A DNA stretch of 47,553 nucleotides from Alphaproteobacteria bacterium. GTDB taxonomy: Bacteria > Pseudomonadota > Alphaproteobacteria > Sphingomonadales > Sphingomonadaceae. Both the position numbers and the translations under genes were made by a program. Location: positions 1-47,553 of the forward strand of contig JAUIFP010000014.1 in NCBI GenBank assembly GCA_030430365.1. The letters run 5' to 3'. The notes beneath the pieces are model-generated. The model was given only the letters and a program-made list of their open reading frames with translations. It ran no database searches and was not told where the DNA came from. Positions 41,150 to 47,553 of the stretch are shown here, piece after piece. Each line of letters starts with the position of its first letter. Position 1 is the first letter of the stretch.

Positions 41150-41350
41150 AAACAGAACGACCATATTGTTAGGAAATTTGAGACTCAATTTTCATACAAT
41201 TTTTCACCGAAGGTGCGTCAACGAATTTTTTAAATATCCAATTTTCTACAGGTTATTTCGACTTACTAAATCATCTATAATTAGTTGAAATATTTTATGG
41301 ATATCCATCATTGTTGATATAACATAACGCTGAATTTATATCTTTACTGT
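41150..41350 (+). promoter_or_regulatory. AT-rich leader upstream of the czc operon
   Basis: About 200 bases of strongly AT-rich sequence with many T and A runs, in contrast to high-GC flanks. It contains an inverted repeat ATATC-N10-GATAT (41301-41320), a TTGTTG (41311-41316) followed about 18 bases later by TTTATA, which together could be a sigma-70 promoter and metal-responsive operator, and no open frame. It lies between the IS remnant and the first gene of the operon. Confidence 0.4.
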
Positions 41351-41377
41351 CACGCCTTGGCTCTATATGAGGCAGGC

Positions 41378-41728
41378 ATGGTCCGGCTGAGCCAAGCTCT
41401 TCCCCTCAGGTCATTCCTGATGCTGCTTGCAGCGATCGGCGTGCTATTTGCCCCGGTCGCGGAAGCTCTGGAATGCTCGGCGGAAGACGTTCCAACGATC
41501 GTCGAAATGATGGCTTCCCATTCGAATGGGGGCGGGGAAACCGACAAGCAGCCAACTGAGAAAAGCGCCACATGCGCACATGGCCATTGTCATCATGTAT
41601 CAACGGCGCTGGAACGCGGTCAAGCGTTTGATGCCCAGATATTCATGGCTTCCACGCGTCTTCCCTTGCGTGTGGCGCGGCTCGGATCCGTAGAGCGCGA
41701 CCTGCCGAAGCGCCCTCCTCGCGCCTGA
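41378..41728 (+). CDS. Small exported Cys/His-rich protein, head of the czc operon
   Basis: A 116-residue protein with an N-terminal signal or anchor segment (LRSFLMLLAAIGVLFAPV, about 10-28; cleavage near AEA). The mature part has a C-S-A-E pair early and the cluster C-A-H-G-H-C-H-H near residue 70, with a Ser/Gly/Glu-rich link between. Spacing of Cys and His resembles a metal-binding tag. Otherwise not recognised. ATG 41378 follows GAGGCAGG. It is 60 bases upstream of czcC, so likely the first gene of the operon and a periplasmic metal-binding accessory. Confidence 0.7.
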   Translation: MVRLSQALPLRSFLMLLAAIGVLFAPVAEALECSAEDVPTIVEMMASHSNGGGETDKQPTEKSATCAHGHCHHVSTALERGQAFDAQIFMASTRLPLRVARLGSVERDLPKRPPRA

Positions 41729-41788
41729 ATTTCCGCCACTGCGCCGTTTACGGCGCTTTGCGTAAATTCTTAGAGGAAATCATGATCC

Positions 41789-43042
41789 ATGAACGCCAGT
41801 TTCTGGCGGGGCTCCCTTGTATGGGGCTTAAGTCTCGCATTGTTCGCCGGGCCGGCCGCAGCGGAGGACACACCCGTCCTGTCGCTCGACGACGCGCTCG
41901 AACGGAGCGGAGTCGTTGAGACCAGCTCCGAAAACCCCGTCAACCCGCGGCTCATCGGGCCGATCGAAGACGCTGCGGCAGCCCGCGCACTCATCGATCA
42001 AGCCCGGTTGAGGCCCAACCCCGAGCTCTCCTTCGAAGCCGAAAACTTCGCGGGCACCGGGGCTTTTTCGGGGTTGTCCGCCACCGACTACACGCTTTCG
42101 GTGGGGCAACGTCTCGAACTGGGCGGCAAGCGCGGAGCCCGTGTTCGTTCGGCCGAAGCCGAAGCCCTGGTGGCTTCGCTGGAGGGCGAGCTGGCCACGG
42201 CCCGGCTCGGCCGCGAGGTTCGCGCTCGCTATGTCGAGGCGGTCGCCGCTGCCTCGCGGCTCGAACTCGCGCGCGATATCGTCGAACGCAACCGCGAACT
42301 GGCGCGTATCGCAGGCTTGCTGGTCGAAGTCGGCCGAGAGCCGCCCTTGCGCGCGTTGCGGGCTGAAGCGGCAGTCGCGGAAGCCGAAGCAGAGTTGCAG
42401 GCGGCAGAGGCTGCCTCACTCGCTTCACGCAATGCCTTGGCAGCACTGTGGAGCGATACCGCTTCCGCGCCCTTCGTGCCCGCAGATTTCCCGGCAATCG
42501 TGCCGCCTGCCAACCTGCTTGCTTCCGAAGGATCCCTGCGTCTCCAGGTCGCCCGTGCCGAGCGCGAGGCGGCCGATGCCGCGATTGATCGCGAACGCTC
42601 AATAGCGGTGCCCGACCCGGTCATCTCCGCAGGTGTTCGACGGTTCGAGCAAAGCAATGAGCAGGCGTTTCTCGTTGGGGTCTCGATCCCGCTACCCTTT
42701 GCCAATCGCAACCAGGGGAACATCGCCGCCGCGCAGGCGCGCCTGCGTGCTGCGAATGCACGCGAGGCTGTAGCGCTGGCTGATTATCGGCTGGAGATTG
42801 AGCAGGCGCGCTCGCGCTACCTTGCCGCCGAAACCCGGGTCGAAACTCTCGCTCAGACCTCGCTGCCGCAAGCCGAGGAAGCCCTTCGGCTCGTCAATAT
42901 CGGTTATCGCAATGGCCGCTTCCCGCTCATCGAGGTGTTGGCGGCCGCCGAGGCACGCGACACCATCCGTGAAGCCCTGATCCAGGCCCGGGAAGACCGT
43001 GGCCGTCTCGCGGCCGAGCTCATCTGGCTCGCTGCGCAATGA
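41789..43042 (+). CDS. czcC: Outer membrane efflux protein, CzcC-type
   Basis: A 417-residue TolC-family outer membrane factor. The signal peptide (1-25) ends AAAED. Two tandem outer membrane efflux repeats follow, with the LRPNPELSFEAEN and LSVGQRLELGGKRGAR segments in repeat 1 and ISAGVRRFEQSNEQAFLVG and GVSIPLPFANRNQG in repeat 2; these are the CzcC/CusC-like hallmarks. It forms the trimeric channel of the metal efflux complex. AGAGGAA lies 12 bases before ATG 41789 and is better spaced for an out-of-frame ATG at 41782. Stop overlaps the next start by 4 bases. Confidence 0.92.
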   Translation: MNASFWRGSLVWGLSLALFAGPAAAEDTPVLSLDDALERSGVVETSSENPVNPRLIGPIEDAAAARALIDQARLRPNPELSFEAENFAGTGAFSGLSATDYTLSVGQRLELGGKRGARVRSAEAEALVASLEGELATARLGREVRARYVEAVAAASRLELARDIVERNRELARIAGLLVEVGREPPLRALRAEAAVAEAEAELQAAEAASLASRNALAALWSDTASAPFVPADFPAIVPPANLLASEGSLRLQVARAEREAADAAIDRERSIAVPDPVISAGVRRFEQSNEQAFLVGVSIPLPFANRNQGNIAAAQARLRAANAREAVALADYRLEIEQARSRYLAAETRVETLAQTSLPQAEEALRLVNIGYRNGRFPLIEVLAAAEARDTIREALIQAREDRGRLAAELIWLAAQ

Positions 43043-44241
43043 GGACCTCTATCATGAATCGCAAACGTCTGGCCGTTGCCATCGGCCTCGTCATCCTGAT
43101 CCTTGCTGCCTTTGTATTCTGGCCCGACAGCGGCGGGGCCCCGCGTGATGCAGGAGAGGAAGAACACGCCGAAGGCGAAGAGAATGGCGGCGGTGATGAT
43201 CACGCCGATGACGGGGTGCCCGAAGGGTTGGTCGAGATCACCCCCGAGCAGATCCGTGCCTCGGAAATCGTGATCGAAACGGTCGGCAGAGGATCCGTCG
43301 TCGAACTCGTCTTTCCCGCAACGGTCACGGCAAGTCCGGCCGCCAGTGCACGGATTGATGCCCGGGCATCGGGTGTTGTGCGCAGCGTCGGGAAGACGTT
43401 GGGTGATTACGTGCGGGAGGGCGAAGCCATTGCCCGACTCGAAAGTGCCGATGCCGCCGGGCTCGCCGCGCAAGTAAGCGCAGCACAGGCCCGGGTCGGC
43501 GAGTTGTCGGCAATTTATGAACGCGAACAGCGTCTATTCGAAGCCAATGTCACGGCGCGCCAGGATCTCGAAGCGGCACGGGCCAATCTGCAGGTTGCGC
43601 AGTCGGAGCTGTCGCGTGCCCGTGCGGCCTCGACAGCGGCCGGCGTCAACGGAGACGGGCGATCGCTAGCGGTGACCAGTCCGCTCTCGGGCCGGGTCAC
43701 GGCGGCACCAATTGTGCTCGGCTCCTTCGTCAACGCCGGCGAGGAACTCTATCGCGTGGTCAATCCCAGCGGGATTCAGGTCGACGTGGCCCTGCCATCG
43801 GCCGATGCTGTACGTATCCAGCCCGGTGACGAGGCCGCTCTGGAAATGGGGGATGGCCGAGAAGTCGGCGCGCGGGTCCGTTCGGTGACGCCCTCGCTCG
43901 ATCCCGAAAGTCGCAGCGCGACGGCCGTGCTGTCGCTCGCCAGGCCCATTCCCGGCTTGCAGCCCGGCGCATTTCTCCAGGCCACCATTCGTCCCTCGGG
44001 TGAGGTCGACGAGACACGCGTGGCTGTGCCGGAAGACGCGGTCCAGACCATCGATGGGGAAGAAGTGGTGTTCGTGCAGACCCGGCGCGGCTTCCAGGCT
44101 CGCGACGTCGTTGTGGGCTCGCGGTCGGGAGGCATGGTGACCATCGTGTCCGGCCTGCAGCCGAACTGGCGCATCGCGACCAAGAACGCCTTCCTGCTCA
44201 AGGCAGAACTCGAAAAGGACAGTGCTTCCCATGGCCACTGA
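43039..44241 (+). CDS. czcB: RND periplasmic adaptor, CzcB-type
   Basis: A 400-residue membrane fusion protein. An N-terminal membrane anchor (about 8-28) is followed by an acidic/His-rich stretch (EEEHAEGEENGGGDDHADDG, about 40-60) likely to bind metal, then barrel-sandwich (PATVTASPAASARIDARASG), helical hairpin (AQARVGELSAIYEREQRLFE) and beta-barrel domains. This acidic insert is usual in heavy-metal adaptors. It joins CzcA to CzcC and passes periplasmic metal to the pump. ATG 43039 overlaps the czcC stop. Confidence 0.92.
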   Translation: MRTSIMNRKRLAVAIGLVILILAAFVFWPDSGGAPRDAGEEEHAEGEENGGGDDHADDGVPEGLVEITPEQIRASEIVIETVGRGSVVELVFPATVTASPAASARIDARASGVVRSVGKTLGDYVREGEAIARLESADAAGLAAQVSAAQARVGELSAIYEREQRLFEANVTARQDLEAARANLQVAQSELSRARAASTAAGVNGDGRSLAVTSPLSGRVTAAPIVLGSFVNAGEELYRVVNPSGIQVDVALPSADAVRIQPGDEAALEMGDGREVGARVRSVTPSLDPESRSATAVLSLARPIPGLQPGAFLQATIRPSGEVDETRVAVPEDAVQTIDGEEVVFVQTRRGFQARDVVVGSRSGGMVTIVSGLQPNWRIATKNAFLLKAELEKDSASHGH

Positions 44242-47200
44242 TAACGCAATCGAAAGCCCCCATCGCGAGGGGCGCCAATCTCATGGCCTGATCGGGATGA
44301 TCCTTGATGTCGCGGTTCGTTTCCGCTGGGCCATGATCGTCCTGACGGTCGGCGCCGCAATCTGGGGGGCGATGAACCTGCTCAAGCTTCCGATCGATGC
44401 TGTGCCGGACATCACCAACGTTCAGGTGCAGATCAACACCGAGGCGCCGGCACTGTCGCCTGCGCAAGTTGAAACCCAGGTGACCTATCCGATCGAGACC
44501 GGCCTGGCAGGGATCGAGGGGCTCGACTTCACACGCTCGATCTCGCGCAACGGGTTCAGTCAGGTCACCGCCATCTTCGAGGAGGGTACCGATCTCTATT
44601 TCGCACGGCAACAGGTGAACGAGCGTCTGGCTCCCCTGACCGCTGCCCTGCCGGAAGGCGCTGAACCAATCATGGGCCCGATATCGACCGGTCTCGGCGA
44701 AGTGCTCATGTACACGATCGAATATGAGCAGCCCGGCGGGAACGGCGCCCCAGTAGGCGGTACGACCGGATGGCAGCCGGACGGCAGCTTCGTCACCGAA
44801 CGTGGCGACAGGCTGGACAGCGATGTCGCAAAGGCCGCGTATTTGCGCACGGTACAGGACTGGATCGTGGCGCCGCTGATGCGCTCGACACCGGGCGTCG
44901 CCGGGGTGGATTCCATCGGCGGCTTCGAGAAGAAATATCTCGTCCAGCCCGATCCGTCGCGCCTGACCGGCTACGGCTTGTCATTCGACGACCTGATCAA
45001 TGCGCTGGAGGCTGCCAACCTTGCCGAGGGTGCGAACTTCGTCGACCGCGCGGGTGAGGCATTGCTCGCGCGGGTCGATGCCCGGCTCGGTAGCATCGAA
45101 GATATCGAGCAGGCCGTTGTCGCGACACGCGAAGGCGTTCCGATCCGCATCGTCGATGTCGCGACCGTCAGCATCGGCGGCGAGCTCAGAACCGGCGCGG
45201 CTTCGCTCAACGGCGACGAGGCGGTGGTGGGCACAGTGCTCATGCGTGCAGGCGAAAACAGCCGCACCGTTTCGGCGCAGGCTGCCGAACGGCTTGAGGA
45301 GGTACGCGCTTCGCTGCCGGACGGGGTCGAAGCGGAGATTGTCTACAATCGCTCCTCGCTGGTCGATGCCACCATCGCCACTGTCGAGAAGAACCTCGTC
45401 GAAGGGGCGCTGCTCGTTATCGTGGTGCTGTTCCTGCTGCTTGGCAATATCCGCGCCGCGATCATCGCCGCGCTGGTCATTCCGATATCGATGCTGATGG
45501 CCGCAATCGGCATGAACCGGCTTGGCGTGTCGGGTAATCTGATGAGCCTTGGCGCACTCGACTTCGGCCTGATCGTCGACGGAGCGGTCATCATCGTCGA
45601 AAACAGCGTCGCGCGGCTTGCCGCCCGCCAGCACAGCGAAGGGCGGCTGCTCACGTTGGGCGAGAGGCTAACCGAAGCGAGGCTGGCGGCGCAGGAAATG
45701 ATCAAGCCGACCGTTTATGGGCAGGCGATCATCCTGCTGGTCTACGCGCCTCTGCTCACCTTCACCGGGGTCGAAGGCAAGACCTTCTCGCCCATGGCCA
45801 TCACGGTGATGCTGGCGCTGACTTCGGCGTTCGTCCTGTCGCTGACTTTCGTGCCAGCGATGATCGCCGTGCTGCTCAACAAGAAGCTCACCGAAAAGGA
45901 AGTGAAGCCGGTTCGCCTGGCAAAGGAACGCTATGGGCCCGCGCTGCGCCGCGCCATAGCGCGTCCGTGGCCGGTGATCGGCGTAGGGGCGGGACTGTTC
46001 GCGGTCGCGGCCTTCATGTTCAGCTTCCTTGGCAGCGAATTCACGCCGCAGCTCGACGAGCGCGACCTCGCCGTGCAGGCCCTGCGCATCCCGTCGACCC
46101 CGCTCGAGCGGTCGCTCGAAATGCAGCGCAAGGTCGAAAACCGGCTTGAGCAGTTTCCGCAGGTCGCACTGGTCTTCTCCCGCACAGGTACGGCCGAGGT
46201 GGCAACCGATCCGATGCCGCCCAACGCGTCCGATGCCTATGTCATTTTGAAGCCGCGTGACGAATGGCCGGATCCTGGTCTGTCCAAGGATGACTTGGTT
46301 GCCGAGATGGAAAGCGCGCTTGGTACCCTCGTGGGCAATGCCTACGAGTTCAGCCAGCCGATCGAGCTTCGCTTCAACGAGCTGATCGCGGGCGTACGCG
46401 GTGATCTCGCCGTCAAGCTTTATGGCGACGATCTCACCGCTATGACCGCTGCTGCCAACGAGGTTGCCGGGGTTCTGCAGGGCATCGAGGGCGCGGCCGA
46501 CGTCAAGGTCCAGCAGGTGACCGGCTTCCCGACGCTCGACATCGCGTTCGACCGGCCCACCATCGCGCGTTATGGCCTTACGGTCGAAGACGTGGCCCAA
46601 TCGGTCGCCATTGCTCTTGGAGGCAGGCCCGCCGGGCTGGTCTTCGAAGGCGATCGCCGGTTCGATGTCGTCGTTCGCCTGTCGAATGCGGCGCGGGACG
46701 ATTTCGACCAGCTCGGTGCGCTCCCGATCCTGCTGCCGGGCGGTTCGACGATACCCTTGCGCTCGGTTGCCGAGTTCCGGGTGGTCGACGGGCTGGCAGA
46801 AGTTCGCCGCGAGCAGGGCCGCAGGCTCGTGATCGTATCTGCCAATGTCCGCGAGCGCGATCTCGGCTCCTTCGTGGAAGAAGCGCAGGCACAAGTGGGC
46901 GACAGGGTCAAAATGCCGCCCGCATCGTTCATCGAATGGGGCGGGCAGTACCAGAACCTGCAGGCCGCGAAGGAACGGCTCTCGATCGTGGTGCCGATCT
47001 GCTTCACGGTCGTCCTCTTGCTGCTGTTCATGGCGCTGGGCGGATGGATTCCGGCCTTGTCGGTGTTCAGCGCGATCCCGATGGCGCTTGCAGGCGGTGT
47101 TTTCGCATTGGCTCTCAGGGGTATGCCGTTCTCGGTCTCCGCTGCGGTCGGCTTCATCGCATTGTCGGGCGTTGCCGTCCTCAATGGCCTCGTGATGATG

Positions 47201-47551
47201 ACCGCGATCCGCCAGCGGCTCGATGCGGGACTGGCCCTCGACGATGCCATTTGCGAAGGCGCACTGGCTCGCTTGCGGCCGGTCCTGATGACGGCTCTGG
47301 TGGCATCGCTCGGCTTCGTGCCGATGGCGATAGCCACCGGCACCGGGGCCGAAGTGCAGCGACCTCTCGCGACGGTGGTCATCGGCGGTTTGATCACCGC
47401 CACGGCACTCACTTTGTTCGTACTTCCGGCTATAGCCCGGCTTGTCCTGCACACGGATGAGGACAAACGAAGCTGGCGGGAAAAGTGGTGGGATCGCATT
47501 CGGCGCAATCTCACTCGGACAGAACGCCGCGAGTGGTCTGAAATCACCTGA
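44231..47551 (+). CDS. czcA: Heavy-metal RND efflux pump, CzcA-type
   Basis: A complete 1,106-residue HME-RND protein whose stop is 2 bases before the window edge. It has the RND twelve-helix plan with two large periplasmic loops. The proton-relay motif on helix 4 is intact: D444, D450 and E457 in DFGLIVDGAVIIVEN, the arrangement known from CzcA (D402, D408, E415). That DFG...DGAV...EN form points to divalent Zn/Co/Cd export rather than Cu/Ag, which have a different helix 4 sequence. Insert QPGGNGAPVGGTTGWQPDG in loop 1 is characteristic of CzcA. ATG 44231 is preferred to GTG 44222; the gene overlaps the end of czcB by 11 bases. Confidence 0.95.
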   Translation: MATDNAIESPHREGRQSHGLIGMILDVAVRFRWAMIVLTVGAAIWGAMNLLKLPIDAVPDITNVQVQINTEAPALSPAQVETQVTYPIETGLAGIEGLDFTRSISRNGFSQVTAIFEEGTDLYFARQQVNERLAPLTAALPEGAEPIMGPISTGLGEVLMYTIEYEQPGGNGAPVGGTTGWQPDGSFVTERGDRLDSDVAKAAYLRTVQDWIVAPLMRSTPGVAGVDSIGGFEKKYLVQPDPSRLTGYGLSFDDLINALEAANLAEGANFVDRAGEALLARVDARLGSIEDIEQAVVATREGVPIRIVDVATVSIGGELRTGAASLNGDEAVVGTVLMRAGENSRTVSAQAAERLEEVRASLPDGVEAEIVYNRSSLVDATIATVEKNLVEGALLVIVVLFLLLGNIRAAIIAALVIPISMLMAAIGMNRLGVSGNLMSLGALDFGLIVDGAVIIVENSVARLAARQHSEGRLLTLGERLTEARLAAQEMIKPTVYGQAIILLVYAPLLTFTGVEGKTFSPMAITVMLALTSAFVLSLTFVPAMIAVLLNKKLTEKEVKPVRLAKERYGPALRRAIARPWPVIGVGAGLFAVAAFMFSFLGSEFTPQLDERDLAVQALRIPSTPLERSLEMQRKVENRLEQFPQVALVFSRTGTAEVATDPMPPNASDAYVILKPRDEWPDPGLSKDDLVAEMESALGTLVGNAYEFSQPIELRFNELIAGVRGDLAVKLYGDDLTAMTAAANEVAGVLQGIEGAADVKVQQVTGFPTLDIAFDRPTIARYGLTVEDVAQSVAIALGGRPAGLVFEGDRRFDVVVRLSNAARDDFDQLGALPILLPGGSTIPLRSVAEFRVVDGLAEVRREQGRRLVIVSANVRERDLGSFVEEAQAQVGDRVKMPPASFIEWGGQYQNLQAAKERLSIVVPICFTVVLLLLFMALGGWIPALSVFSAIPMALAGGVFALALRGMPFSVSAAVGFIALSGVAVLNGLVMMTAIRQRLDAGLALDDAICEGALARLRPVLMTALVASLGFVPMAIATGTGAEVQRPLATVVIGGLITATALTLFVLPAIARLVLHTDEDKRSWREKWWDRIRRNLTRTERREWSEIT

Positions 47552-47553
47552 CG

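Noticed and set aside
45668-47452. Long antisense open frame (594 codons) within czcA
   Set aside because: Shadow of the pump gene; composition-driven His/Arg/Gln-rich translation with no recognisable motif.
29679-47553. Prophage
   Set aside because: Apart from the integrase there are no replication, packaging, capsid, tail or lysis genes; the cargo is metabolic, regulatory and efflux genes, so a genomic island is the better term.
1-47553. CRISPR array or restriction/abortive defence system
   Set aside because: No regularly spaced direct repeats, cas genes, methylase/nuclease or toxin-antitoxin pairs were seen on either strand.

Overview
The window is one contiguous stretch of a high-GC alphaproteobacterial chromosome. 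Gene content and style point to the order Sphingomonadales (Sphingomonadaceae/Erythrobacteraceae-like): a large TonB-dependent receptor beside a transporter and catabolic genes, paired periplasmic amidohydrolases, the rpe-heparinase-purH block, a Zur-like Fur protein, an inositol-phosphate synthase cluster and a czc-type efflux operon. The order-level placement is inference from gene families; no rRNA is present to confirm it.

Layout. (1) 1-5.7 kb: an uptake/catabolism block with a serine hydrolase cut by the window edge, a CmcJ/NvfI-like oxidoreductase, a divergent aromatic-acid-type MFS transporter and a TonB-dependent receptor ending in a clear terminator. (2) 5.8-12.3 kb: IHF beta subunit, then a short GntR (YtrA-type) regulator divergent from a proton-dependent peptide transporter, two overlapping secreted amidohydrolases (the second has lost its HxH metal motif) and an NnrU-like membrane protein; this looks like a peptide or cyclic-dipeptide scavenging unit. 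(3) 12.3-21.6 kb: core metabolism, mostly on the minus strand: alpha/beta hydrolase, dxs, Zur-like regulator, lipoprotein MsrA, a 35-residue membrane peptide, purH, a heparinase II/III-family protein and rpe, the last three packed with 0-10 base gaps or overlaps; then a secreted DUF2141 protein. (4) 21.6-24.1 kb: aldo/keto reductase and a hydroxynitrile-lyase-like cupin divergent from a LysR regulator with an evident T-N11-A operator. (5) 24.2-29.6 kb: an inositol cluster (sugar-phosphate nucleotidyltransferase, inositol-phosphate synthase, CDP-alcohol phosphatidyltransferase) consistent with a CDP-inositol route to inositol phospholipid, followed by an M20 amidohydrolase and a methyltransferase-like protein.

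(6) From 29.63 kb to the right edge: a probable genomic island. It begins with the 3' 45 nt of a tRNA-Arg(CCG), lacking its 5' half, followed by a tyrosine recombinase. Cargo: Nudix hydrolase, LysR, MFS, a run of tightly linked detoxification-type genes (LysE exporter, NAD-epimerase, AhpD-like protein, tandem GNAT fusion, flavin-dependent quinone/azo reductase), two tail-to-tail LysR regulators, a second MFS exporter, an IS5-family remnant, an AT-rich 200-base leader, a small Cys/His-rich exported protein and a complete HME-RND metal efflux operon (czcC-czcB-czcA) whose last gene stops 2 bases before the window ends. The intact tRNA should lie at the far, unseen end of the island.

The best candidates for something under-described are the inositol cluster with its separate cytidylyltransferase, the catalytic/degenerate amidohydrolase pair, the cupin with two well-placed start codons, and the small exported Cys/His protein leading the czc operon.
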